Origin: Auanema rhodensis
Lineage: Eukaryota; Nematoda; Chromadorea; Rhabditida; Rhabditidae
Direction: 5' to 3'
Assembly: GCA_964057225.1 (NCBI GenBank)
Contig: OZ059894.1
Span: forward strand, 21,296,476-21,360,475
DNA: 64,000 nucleotides
Shown here: piece after piece, positions 1 through 11,232 of the stretch
Position numbering within the stretch: the stretch's first letter is position 1
How the letters are laid out: every line of letters starts with the position of its first letter
The notes under the pieces: generated by a model
Seen by the model: the letters and a program-made list of their open reading frames with translations, nothing else
The model's database searches: none
What the model was told of the DNA's origin: nothing
Translations under genes and position numbers: made by a program

Positions 1-1
1 A

Positions 2-17
2 ATCTGATAACACAGAT
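2..17. repeat. 5-bp dyad near the monomer start
   Basis: ATCTG (2-6) and CAGAT (13-17) are complementary with a 6-nt loop. The dyad is short and could be chance. Copies 27, 31, 32 and 38 carry T5G and copy 182 carries A2T, each of which breaks one pair. Confidence 0.4.
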
Positions 18-117
18 CGACGCAGCTTAAAAATCCGCATCGAATGCACTATACTACATTGAGAAACGTTTGATACAAAAATTAGTTATGATCGTTTGAA
101 AAATGATGCATTAGTGT

Positions 118-145
118 ATGTTGAGTTTCCATGTACACTCAACAT
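118..145. repeat. 9-bp perfect inverted repeat, 10-nt loop, in every monomer register
   Basis: The arms are ATGTTGAGT (118-126) and ACTCAACAT (137-145), perfectly complementary, with a 10-nt loop. It recurs at the same register in the other copies. Stem changes seen are T139A in copies 83, 106, 108 and 111 (an A-A mismatch) and C143T in copies 45, 55, 56, 59, 60, 61 and 67 (a G-U wobble in + strand RNA). Copy 144 has a change at 136, in the loop. The element could form a cruciform in DNA, a hairpin in RNA, or be a binding site for a dimeric protein. The sequence does not tell these apart. Confidence 0.9.
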
Positions 146-172
146 TGCTTCCAAAAACATTTTGACAAAAAT

Positions 173-184
173 TTTTTCGAAAAA
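173..184. repeat. 12-bp A/T palindrome TTTTTCGAAAAA
   Basis: This is a perfect palindrome centred on the CpG at 178-179, inside the A/T-tract zone. One extra T on the left (172) stops it from extending into AAA/TTT. The 350-bp copies replace 'aaaaa-tttttt' by 'aaaa-g-ttttt', which removes that offset and lets the dyad run to about nine pairs per arm with one G-T. Copies 140 and 141 have 'ttcgagaaa' and lose part of it. The short A and T runs at about 154-158, 160-163, 167-177, 180-187, 202-206 and 214-218 would be expected to curve the DNA. Confidence 0.8.
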
Positions 185-289
185 TTTCAGAATAATTCAG
201 CAAAAAGTAGATGTTTTTAGATTCCTTTTTCCAAGGCAAAGACGATGGACAATGTTATTCAACGAAAAAATTAATTCTTCAGGGTGAAA

Positions 290-332
290 ATCGAGGATAT
301 AAGTGTGAACTTATATCAGTTGATATCTCGGT
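290..332 (+). other. Possible two-tier stem enclosing the GNRA hairpin
   Basis: CGAG at 292-295 is complementary to CTCG at 327-330. A further U291-G331 wobble and an A290-U332 pair extend this to six. This outer stem abuts the 296-317 hairpin on the 5' side and leaves nine bases (318-326) unpaired on the 3' side. Copies 173 and 180 carry C292T, which would give a U-G wobble with G330. Copy 181 carries G295A, which breaks a pair. This is a drawn fold, not an energy calculation. The 318-326 segment can instead pair with 313-318 as the competing 6-bp dyad ATATCA-GT-TGATAT (313-326). Confidence 0.45.
296..317 (+). repeat. 9-bp hairpin with GNRA-type tetraloop, in every monomer register
   Basis: Arms GATAAAGT-like are exactly GATATAAGT (296-304) and ACTTATATC (309-317), perfectly complementary, with loop GTGA (305-308). 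Eleven domain A copies have GTAA instead. As RNA, both GUGA and GUAA obey the GNRA rule. Fourteen copies have A313G alone (54, 58, 66, 72, 76, 80, 90, 98, 102, 109, 112, 114, 181, 182), giving U-G wobble. Copies 81 and 104 have T300C with A313G, giving C-G. Changes that break a pair: T311A (26, 27, 30, 31, 37) and single cases in copies 9, 13, 113 and 181. Transcription is not shown by the sequence. Confidence 0.85.
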
Positions 333-702
333 GCATTTTTAAGCTAGCGCAAATCTGATAACACAGATCGACGCAGCTTAAAAATCCGCATCGAATGCAC
401 TATACTACATTGAGAAACGCTTAATACAAAAATTAGTTATGATCGTTTGAAAAATGATGCATTAGTGTATGTTGAGTTTCCATGTACACTCAACATTGCT
501 TCCAAAAACATTTTGACAAAAATGTTTTCGAAAAATTTCAGAATAATTCAGCAAAAAGTAGATGTTTTTAGATTCCTTTTTCCAAGGCAAAGACGATGGA
601 CAATGTTATTCAACGAAAAAATTAATTCTTCAGGGTGAAAATCGAGGATATAAGTGTGAACTTATATCAGTTGATATCTCGGTGCATTTTTAAGCTAGCG
701 CA

Positions 703-1755
703 AATCTGATAACACAGATCGACGCAGCTTAAAAATCCGCATCGAATGCACTATACTACATTGAGAAACGCTTAATACAAAAATTAGTTATGATCGTTTG
801 AAAAATGATGCATTAGTGTATGTTGAGTTTCCATGTACACTCAACATTGCTTCCAAAAACATTTTGACAAAAATTTTTTCGAAAAATTTCAGAATAATTC
901 AGCAAAAAGTAGATGTTTTTAGATTCCTTTTTCCAAGGCAAAGACGATGGACAATGTTATTCAACGAAAAAATTAATTCTTCAGGGTGAAAATCGAGGAT
1001 ATAAGTGTGAACTTATATCAGTTGATATCTCGGTGCATTTTTAAGCTAGCGCAAATCTGATAACACAGATCGACGCAGCTTAAAAATCCGCATCGAATGC
1101 ACTATACTACATTGAGAAACGTTTGATACAAAAATTAGTTATGATCGTTTGAAAAATGATGCATTAGTGTATGTTGAGTTTCCATGTACACTCAACATTG
1201 CTTCCAAAAACATTTTGACAAAAATTTTTTCGAAAAATTTCAGAATAATTCAGCAAAAAGTAGATGTTTTTAGATTCCTTTTTCCAAGGCAAAGACGATG
1301 GACAATGTTATTCAACGAAAAAATTAATTCTTCAGGGTGAAAATCGAGGATATAAGTGTGAACTTATATCAGTTGATATCTCGGTGCATTTTTAAGCTAG
1401 CGCAAATCTGATAACACAGATCGACGCAGCTTAAAAATCCGCATCGAATGCACTATACTACATTGAGAAACGTTTGATACAAAAATTAGTTATGATCGTT
1501 TGAAAAATGATGCATTAGTGTATGTTGAGTTTCCATGTACACTCAACATTGCTTCCAAAAACATTTTGACAAAAATTTTTTCGAAAAATTTCAAAATAAT
1601 TTAGCAAAAAGTAGATGTTTTTAGATTTCTTTTTTCAAGGCAAAGACGATGGACAATGTTATTCAACGAAAAAATTAATTCTTCAGGGTGAAAATCGAGG
1701 ATATAAGTGTAAACTTATATCAGTTGATATCTCGGTGCATTTTTAAGCTAGCGCA
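703..1755. repeat. P-P-Q trimer (copies 3-5), repeated at 3511-4563
   Basis: Copy order is P with C69/A72, P with T69/G72, then Q with T69/G72 and the GTAA loop. The same order and left-block types recur in copies 11-13 (3511-4563). Copy 13 adds a private A299T in the hairpin. Copies 14-15 repeat the first two members, followed by an R copy. This is evidence for block duplication in domain A, weaker than the blocks further right. Confidence 0.65.
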
Positions 1756-4700
1756 AATCTGATAACACAGATCGACGCAGCTTAAAAATCCGCATCGAAT
1801 GCACTATACTACATTGAGAAACGCTTAATACAAAAATTAGTTATGATCGTTTGAAAAATGATGCATTAGTGTATGTTGAGTTTCCATGTACACTCAACAT
1901 TGCTTCCAAAAACATTTTGACAAAAATTTTTTCGAAAAATTTCAGAATAATTCAGCAAAAAGTAGATGTTTTTAGATTCCTTTTTCCAAGGCAAAGACGA
2001 TGGACAATGTTATTCAACGAAAAAATTAATTCTTCAGGGTGAAAATCGAGGATATAAGTGTGAACTTATATCAGTTGATATCTCGGTGCATTTTTAAGCT
2101 AGCGCAAATCTGATAACACAGATCGACGCAGCTTAAAAATCCGCATCGAATGCACTATACTACATTGAGAAACGTTTGATACAAAAATTAGTTATGATCG
2201 TTTGAAAAATGATGCATTAGTGTATGTTGAGTTTCCATGTACACTCAACATTGCTTCCAAAAACATTTTGACAAAAATTTTTTCGAAAAATTTCAAAATA
2301 ATTTAGCAAAAAGTAGATGTTTTTAGATTCCTTTTTTTAAGGCAAAGACGATGGACAATGTTATTCAACGAAAAAATTAATTCTTCAGGGTGAAAATCGA
2401 GGATATAAGTGTGAACTTATATCAGTTGATATCTCGGTGCATTTTTAAGCTAGCGCAAATCTGATAACACAGATCGACGCAGCTTAAAAATCCGCATCGA
2501 ATGCACTATACTACATTGAGAAACGCTTAATACACAAATTAGTTATGATCGTTTGAAAAATGATGCATTAGTGTATGTTGAGTTTCCATGTACACTCAAC
2601 ATTGCTTCCAAAAACATTTTGACAAAAATTTTTTCGAAAAATTTCAAAATAATTTAGCAAAAAGTAGATGTTTTTAGATTTCTTTTTTCAAGGCAAAGAC
2701 GATGGACAATGTTATTCAACGAAAAAATTAATTCTTCAGGGTGAAAATCGAGGATATAAGTGTAAACTTATATCAGTTGATATCTCGGTGCATTTTTAAG
2801 CTAGCGCAAATCTGATAACACAGATCGACGCAGCTTAAAAATCCGCATCGAATGCACTATACTACATTGAGAAACGCTTAATACAAAAATTAGTTATGAT
2901 CGTTTGAAAAATGATGCATTAGTGTATGTTGAGTTTCCATGTACACTCAACATTGCTTCCAAAAACATTTTGACAAAAATTTTTTCGAAAAATTTCAGAA
3001 TAATTCAGCGAAAAGTAGATGTTTTTAGATTCCTTTTTCCAAGGCAAAGACGATGGACAATGTTATTCAACGAAAAAATTAATTCTTCAGGGTGAAAATC
3101 GAGGATATATGTGTGAACTTATATCAGTTGATATCTCGGTGCATTTTTAAGCTAGCGCAAATCTGATAACACAGATCGACGCAGCTTAAAAATCCGCATC
3201 GAATGCACTATACTACATTGAGAAACGTTTGATACAAAAATTAGTTATGATCGTTTGAAAAATGATGCATTAGTGTATGTTGAGTTTCCATGTACACTCA
3301 ACATTGCTTCCAAAAACATTTTGACAAAAATTTTTTCGAAAAATTTCAAAATAATTTAGCAAAAAGTAGATGTTTTTAGATTTCTTTTTTCAAGGCAAAG
3401 ACGATGGACAATGTTATTCAACGAAAAAATTAATTCTTCAGGGTGAAAATCGAGGATATAAGTGTAAACTTATATCAGTTGATATCTCGGTGCATTTTTA
3501 AGCTAGCGCAAATCTGATAACACAGATCGACGCAGCTTAAAAATCCGCATCGAATGCACTATACTACATTGAGAAACGCTTAATACAAAAATTAGTTATG
3601 ATCGTTTGAAAAATGATGCATTAGTGTATGTTGAGTTTCCATGTACACTCAACATTGCTTCCAAAAACATTTTGACAAAAATTTTTTCGAAAAATTTCAG
3701 AATAATTCAGCAAAAAGTAGATGTTTTTAGATTCCTTTTTCCAAGGCAAAGACGATGGACAATGTTATTCAACGAAAAAATTAATTCTTCAGGGTGAAAA
3801 TCGAGGATATAAGTGTGAACTTATATCAGTTGATATCTCGGTGCATTTTTAAGCTAGCGCAAATCTGATAACACAGATCGACGCAGCTTAAAAATCCGCA
3901 TCGAATGCACTATACTACATTGAGAAACGTTTGATACAAAAATTAGTTATGATCGTTTGAAAAATGATGCATTAGTGTATGTTGAGTTTCCATGTACACT
4001 CAACATTGCTTCCAAAAACATTTTGACAAAAATTTTTTCGAAAAATTTCAGAATAATTCAGCAAAAAGTAGATGTTTTTAGATTCCTTTTTCCAAGGCAA
4101 AGACGATGGACAATGTTATTCAACGAAAAAATTAATTCTTCAGGGTGAAAATCGAGGATATAAGTGTGAACTTATATCAGTTGATATCTCGGTGCATTTT
4201 TAAGCTAGCGCAAATCTGATAACACAGATCGACGCAGCTTAAAAATCCGCATCGAATGCACTATACTACATTGAGAAACGTTTGATACAAAAATTAGTTA
4301 TGATCGTTTGAAAAATGATGCATTAGTGTATGTTGAGTTTCCATGTACACTCAACATTGCTTCCAAAAACATTTTGACAAAAATTTTTTCGAAAAATTTC
4401 AAAATAATTTAGCAAAAAGTAGATGTTTTTAGATTTCTTTTTTCAAGGCAAAGACGATGGACAATGTTATTCAACGAAAAAATTAATTCTTCAGGGTGAA
4501 AATCGAGGATTTAAGTGTAAACTTATATCAGTTGATATCTCGGTGCATTTTTAAGCTAGCGCAAATCTGATAACACAGATCGACGCAGCTTAAAAATCCG
4601 CATCGAATGCACTATACTACATTGAGAAACGCTTAATACAAAAATTAGTTATGATCGTTTGAAAAATGATGCATTAGTGTATGTTGAGTTTCCATGTACA

Positions 4701-7020
4701 CTCAACATTGCTTCCAAAAACATTTTGACAAAAATTTTTTCGAAAAATTTCAGAATAATTCAGCAAAAAGTAGATGTTTTTAGATTCCTATTTCCAAGGC
4801 AAAGACGATGGACAATGTTATTCAACGAAAAAATTAATTCTTCAGGGTGAAAATCGAGGATATAAGTGTGAACTTATATCAGTTGATATCTCGGTGCATT
4901 TTTAAGCTAGCGCAAATCTGATAACACAGATCGACGCAGCTTAAAAATCCGCATCGAATGCACTATACTACATTGAGAAACGTTTGATACAAAAATTAGT
5001 TATGATCGTTTGAAAAATGATGCATTAGTGTATGTTGAGTTTCCATGTACACTCAACATTGCTTCCAAAAACATTTTGACAAAAATTTTTTCGAAAAATT
5101 TCAGAATAATTCAGCAAAAAGTAGATGTTTTTAGATTCCTTTTTCCAAGGCAAAGACGATGGACAATGTTATTCAACGAAAAAATTAATTCTTCAGGGTG
5201 AAAATCGAGGATATAAGTGTGAACTTATATCAGTTGATATCTCGGTGCATTTTTAAGCTAGCGCAAATCTGATAACACAGATCGACGCAGCTTAAAAATC
5301 CGCATCGAATGCACTATACTACATTGAGAAACGTTTGATACAAAAATTAGTTATGATCGTTTGAAAAATGATGCATTAGTGTATGTTGAGTTTCCATGTA
5401 CACTCAACATTGCTTCCAAAAACATTTTGACAAAAATTTTTTCGAAAAATTTCAAAATAATTTAGCAAAAAGTAGATGTTTTTAGATTCCTTTTTTTAAG
5501 GCAAAGACGATGGACAATGTTATTCAACGAAAAAATTAATTCTTCAGGGTGAAAATCGAGGATATAAGTGTGAACTTATATCAGTTGATATCTCGGTGCA
5601 TTTTTAAGCTAGCGCAAATCTGATAACACAGATCGACGCAGCTTAAAAATCCGCATTGAATGCACTATACTACATTGAGAAACGTTTGATACAAAAATTA
5701 GTTATGATCGTTTGAAAAATGATGCATTAGTGTATGTTGAGTTTCCATGTACACTCAACATTGCTTCCAAAAACATTTTGACAAAAATTTTTTCGAAAAA
5801 TTTCAAAATAATTTAGCAAAAAGTAGATGTTTTTAGATTCCTTTTTTTAAGGCAAAGACGATGGACAATGTTATTCAACGAAAAAATTAATTCTTCAGGG
5901 TGAAAATCGAGGATATAAGTGTAAACTTATATCAGTTGATATCTCGGTGCATTTTTAAGCTAGCGCAAATCTGATAACACAGATCGACGCAGCTTAAAAA
6001 TCCGCATCGAATGCACTATACTACATTGAGAAACGCTTAATACAAAAATTAGTTATGATCGTTTGAAAAATGATGCATTAGTGTATGTTGAGTTTCCATG
6101 TACACTCAACATTGCTTCCAAAAACATTTTGACAAAAATTTTTTCGAAAAATTTCAGAATAATTCAGCAAAAAGTAGATGTTTTTAGATTCCTTTTTCCA
6201 AGGCAAAGACGATGGACAATGTTATTCAACGAAAAAATTAATTCTTCAGGGTGAAAATCGAGGATATAAGTGTGAACTTATATCAGTTGATATCTCGGTG
6301 CATTTTTAAGCTAGCGCAAATCTGATAACACAGATCGACGCAGCTTAAAAATCCGCATCGAATGCACTATACTACATTGAGAAACGCTTAATACACAAAT
6401 TAGTTATGATCGTTTGAAAAATGATGCATTAGTGTATGTTGAGTTTCCATGTACACTCAACATTGCTTCCAAAAACATTTTGACAAAAATTTTTTCGAAA
6501 AATTTCAAAATAATTTAGCAAAAAGTAGATGTTTTTAGATTTCTTTTTTCAAGGCAAAGACGATGGACAATGTTATTCAACGAAAAAATTAATTCTTCAG
6601 GGTGAAAATCGAGGATATAAGTGTGAACTTATATCAGTTGATATCTCGGTGCATTTTTAAGCTAGCGCAAATCTGATAACACAGATCGACGCAGCTTAAA
6701 AATCCGCATCGAATGCACTATACTACATTGAGAAACGTTTGATACAAAAATTAGTTATGATCGTTTGAAAAATGATGCATTAGTGTATGTTGAGTTTCCA
6801 TGTACACTCAACATTGCTTCCAAAAACATTTTGACAAAAATTTTTTCGAAAAATTTCAAAATAATTTAGCAAAAAGTAGATGTTTTTAGATTTCTTTTTT
6901 CAAGGCAAAGACGATGGACAATGTTATTCAACGAAAAAATTAATTCTTCAGGGTGAAAATCGAGGATATAAGTGTGAACTTATATCAGTTGATATCTCGG
7001 TGCATTTTTAAGCTAGCGCA

Positions 7021-8424
7021 AATCTGATAACACAGATCGACGCAGCTTAAAAATCCGCATCGAATGCACTATACTACATTGAGAAACGCTTAATACACAA
7101 ATTAGTTATGATCGTTTGAAAAATGATGCATTAGTGTATGTTGAGTTTCCATGTACACTCAACATTGCTTCCAAAAACATTTTGACAAAAATTTTTTCGA
7201 AAAATTTCAAAATAATTTAGCAAAAAGTAGATGTTTTTAGATTTCTTTTTTCAAGGCAAAGACGATGGACAATGTTATTCAACGAAAAAATTAATTCTTC
7301 AGGGTGAAAATCGAGGATATAAGTGTAAACTTATATCAGTTGATATCTCGGTGCATTTTTAAGCTAGCGCAAATCTGATAACACAGATCGACGCAGCTTA
7401 AAAATCCGCATCGAATGCACTATACTACATTGAGAAACGCTTAATACAAAAATTAGTTATGATCGTTTGAAAAATGATGCATTAGTGTATGTTGAGTTTC
7501 CATGTACACTCAACATTGCTTCCAAAAACATTTTGACAAAAATTTTTTCGAAAAATTTCAGAATAATTCAGCAAAAAGTAGATGTTTTTAGATTCCTTTT
7601 TCCAAGGCAAAGACGATGGACAATGTTATTCAACGAAAAAATTAATTCTTCAGGGTGAAAATCGAGGATATAAGTGTGAACTTATATCAGTTGATATCTC
7701 GGTGCATTTTTAAGCTAGCGCAAATCTGATAACACAGATCGACGCAGCTTAAAAATCCGCATCGAATGCACTATACTACATTGAGAAACGCTTAATACAC
7801 AAATTAGTTATGATCGTTTGAAAAATGATGCATTAGTGTATGTTGAGTTTCCATGTACACTCAACATTGCTTCCAAAAACATTTTGACAAAAATTTTTTC
7901 GAAAAATTTCAAAATAATTTAGCAAAAAGTAGATGTTTTTAGATTTCTTTTTTCAAGGCAAAGACGATGGACAATGTTATTCAACGAAAAAATTAATTCT
8001 TCAGGGTGAAAATCGAGGATATAAGTGTAAACTTATATCAGTTGATATCTCGGTGCATTTTTAAGCTAGCGCAAATCTGATAACACAGATCGACGCAGCT
8101 TAAAAATCCGCATCGAATGCACTATACTACATTGAGAAACGCTTAATACAAAAATTAGTTATGATCGTTTGAAAAATGATGCATTAGTGTATGTTGAGTT
8201 TCCATGTACACTCAACATTGCTTCCAAAAACATTTTGACAAAAATTTTTTCGAAAAATTTCAGAATAATTCAGCAAAAAGTAGATGTTTTTAGATTCCTT
8301 TTTCCAAGGCAAAGACGATGGACAATGTTATTCAACGAAAAAATTAATTCTTCAGGGTGAAAATCGAGGATATAAGTGTGAACTTATATCAGTTGATATC
8401 TCGGTGCATTTTTAAGCTAGCGCA
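7021..8424. repeat. Alternating Q/P dimers, copies 21-24
   Basis: A Q copy with C78 and the GTAA loop is followed by a P copy with C69/A72, and the pair is then repeated. Each dimer is 702 bp. I see no difference between 7021-7722 and 7723-8424 at any of the variable positions. Confidence 0.8.
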
Positions 8425-8775
8425 AATCTGATAACACAGATCGACGCAGCTTAAAAATCCGCATCGAATGCACTATACTACATTGAGAAACGTTTGATAC
8501 AAAAATTAGTTATGATCGTTTGAAAAATGATGCATTAGTGTATGTTGAGTTTCCATGTACACTCAACATTGCTTCCAAAAACATTTTGACAAAAATTTTT
8601 TCGAAAAATTTCAAAATAATTTAGCAAAAAGTAGATGTTTTTAGATTTCTTTTTTCAAGGCAAAGACGATGGACAATGTTATTCAACGAAAAAATTAATT
8701 CTTCAGGGTGAAAATCGAGGATATAAGTGTGAACTTATATCAGTTGATATCTCGGTGCATTTTTAAGCTAGCGCA

Positions 8776-9477
8776 AATCTGATAACACAGATCGACGCAG
8801 CTTAAAAATCCGCATCGAATGCACTATACTACATTGAGAAACGCTTAATACACAAATTAGTTATGATCGTTTGAAAAATGATGCATTAGTGTATGTTGAG
8901 TTTCCATGTACACTCAACATTGCTTCCAAAAACATTTTGACAAAAATTTTTTCGAAAAATTTCAAAATAATTTAGCAAAAAGTAGATGTTTTTAGATTTC
9001 TTTTTTCAAGGCAAAGACGATGGACAATGTTATTCAACGAAAAAATTAATTCTTCAGGGTGAAAATCGAGGATATAAGTGTGAACATATATCAGTTGATA
9101 TCTCGGTGCATTTTTAAGCTAGCGCAAATCGGATAACACAGATCGACGCAGCTTAAAAATCCGCATCGAATGCACTATACTACATTGAAAAACGCTTAAT
9201 ACACAAATTAGTTATGATCGTTTGAAAAATGATGCATTAGTGTATGTTGAGTTTCCATGTACACTCAACATTGCTTCCAAAAACATTTTGACAAAAATTT
9301 TTTCGAAAAATTTCAAAATAATTTAGCAAAAAGTAGATGTTTTTAGATTTCTTTTTTCAAGGCAAAGACGATGGACAATGTTATTCAACGAAAAAATTAA
9401 TTCTTCAGGGTGAAAATCGAGGATATAAGTGTGAACATATATCAGTTGATATCTCGGTGCATTTTTAAGCTAGCGCA
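8776..9477. repeat. Q dimer with T311A and T5G, repeated at 10180-10881
   Basis: Copy 26 (C78, T311A) is followed by copy 27 (T5G, 'gaaaaac' at 61-67, C78, T311A). Copies 30 and 31 repeat the pair 1404 bp downstream. Copy 30 adds a private A1C and copy 31 a private C225T that makes a longer T run. Copies 28 and 29 separate the two pairs, so the larger unit is a tetramer. Confidence 0.75.
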
Positions 9478-11232
9478 AATCTGATAACACAGATCGACGC
9501 AGCTTAAAAATCCGCATCGAATGCACTATACTACATTGAGAAACGTTTGATACAAAAATTAGTTATGATCGTTTGAAAAATGATGCATTAGTGTATGTTG
9601 AGTTTCCATGTACACTCAACATTGCTTCCAAAAACATTTTGACAAAAATTTTTTCGAAAAATTTCAAAATAATTTAGCAAAAAGTAGATGTTTTTAGATT
9701 TCTTTTTTCAAGGCAAAGACGATGGACAATGTTATTCAACGAAAAAATTAATTCTTCAGGGTGAAAATCGAGGATATAAGTGTGAACTTATATCAGTTGA
9801 TATCTCGGTGCATTTTTAAGCTAGCGCAAATCTGATAACACAGATCGACGCAGCTTAAAAATCCGCATCGAATGCACTATACTACATTGAGAAACGCTTA
9901 ATACACAAATTAGTTATGATCGTTTGAAAAATGATGCATTAGTGTATGTTGAGTTTCCATGTACACTCAACATTGCTTCCAAAAACATTTTGACAAAAAT
10001 TTTTTCGAAAAATTTCAAAATAATTTAGCAAAAAGTAGATGTTTTTAGATTTCTTTTTTCAAGGCAAAGACGATGGACAATGTTATTCAACGAAAAAATT
10101 AATTCTTCAGGGTGAAAATCGAGGATATAAGTGTAAACTTATATCAGTTGATATCTCGGTGCATTTTTAAGCTAGCGCACATCTGATAACACAGATCGAC
10201 GCAGCTTAAAAATCCGCATCGAATGCACTATACTACATTGAGAAACGCTTAATACACAAATTAGTTATGATCGTTTGAAAAATGATGCATTAGTGTATGT
10301 TGAGTTTCCATGTACACTCAACATTGCTTCCAAAAACATTTTGACAAAAATTTTTTCGAAAAATTTCAAAATAATTTAGCAAAAAGTAGATGTTTTTAGA
10401 TTTCTTTTTTCAAGGCAAAGACGATGGACAATGTTATTCAACGAAAAAATTAATTCTTCAGGGTGAAAATCGAGGATATAAGTGTGAACATATATCAGTT
10501 GATATCTCGGTGCATTTTTAAGCTAGCGCAAATCGGATAACACAGATCGACGCAGCTTAAAAATCCGCATCGAATGCACTATACTACATTGAAAAACGCT
10601 TAATACACAAATTAGTTATGATCGTTTGAAAAATGATGCATTAGTGTATGTTGAGTTTCCATGTACACTCAACATTGCTTCCAAAAACATTTTGACAAAA
10701 ATTTTTTCGAAAAATTTCAAAATAATTTAGCAAAAAGTAGATGTTTTTAGATTTTTTTTTTCAAGGCAAAGACGATGGACAATGTTATTCAACGAAAAAA
10801 TTAATTCTTCAGGGTGAAAATCGAGGATATAAGTGTGAACATATATCAGTTGATATCTCGGTGCATTTTTAAGCTAGCGCAAATCGGATAACACAGATCG
10901 ACGCAGCTTAAAAATCCGCATCGAATGCACTATACTACATCAAGAAACTTTTAATACACAAATTAGTTATGATCGTTTGAAAAATGATGCATTAGTGTAT
11001 GTTGAGTTTCCATGTACACTCAACATTGCTTCCAAAAACATTTTGACAAAAATTTTTTCGAAAAATTTCAAAATAATTTAGCAAAAAGTAGATGTTTTTA
11101 GATTCCTTTTTTTAAGGCAAAGACGATGGACAATGTTATTCAACGAAAAAATTAATTCTTCAGGGTGAAAATCGAGGATATAAGTGTGAACTTATATCAG
11201 TTGATATCTCGGTGCATTTTTAAGCTAGCGCA

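Larger units (their letters stand above)
1..351. repeat. Reference monomer (copy 1, subfamily P)
   Basis: This copy sets the register used in all entries. The phase is arbitrary because the window happens to start here. It has 54 C and 59 G, so 32% G+C, and 12 CpG by hand count. Internal map: 5-bp dyad at 2-17; variable left block at 51-98; 9-bp inverted repeat at 118-145; A/T-tract zone at 154-218 with the palindrome TTTTTCGAAAAA at 173-184; variable right block at 189-255; invariant stretch at 256-295; 9-bp hairpin at 296-317; 6-bp dyad at 313-326 overlapping a GATATC site (322-327); GCTAGC palindrome at 343-348. No part resembles a tRNA, a rRNA or a known mobile element. Confidence 0.97.

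Noticed and set aside
175-192. CENP-B box-like stretch starting at TTCG (176-179)
   Set aside because: TTCG and the A at the right spacing match, but the CGGG end is read as TCAG. Too few defining bases are kept to call a CENP-B box.
96-287. 63-codon open reading frame, present in 15 copies of domain A
   Set aside because: It is open only in P-type copies, because C198 gives CAG where other copies have a TAG stop. It has no ribosome site or codon bias and no recognisable domain. It does not persist in the other 167 copies, so it is a by-product of the repeat.
240-295. Half of a hammerhead ribozyme core on the minus strand (CTGAAGA, matching CUGANGA, from 'tcttcag' at 276-282)
   Set aside because: Hammerhead ribozymes are known in some satellites, so I looked for the rest. 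No GAAA with flanking bases able to pair with those after CTGAAGA lies at a usable distance, and no stem III or cleavage triplet fits. On the plus strand the nearest match, CTGATAA, is also incomplete.
297-321. Possible promoter: TATAAG at 298-303 and an initiator-like TCAGTT at 316-321
   Set aside because: The spacing from the TATA-like start to the initiator A is about 20 bp, short of the usual 28-34 bp. No downstream element fits. The bases are also explained by the hairpin.
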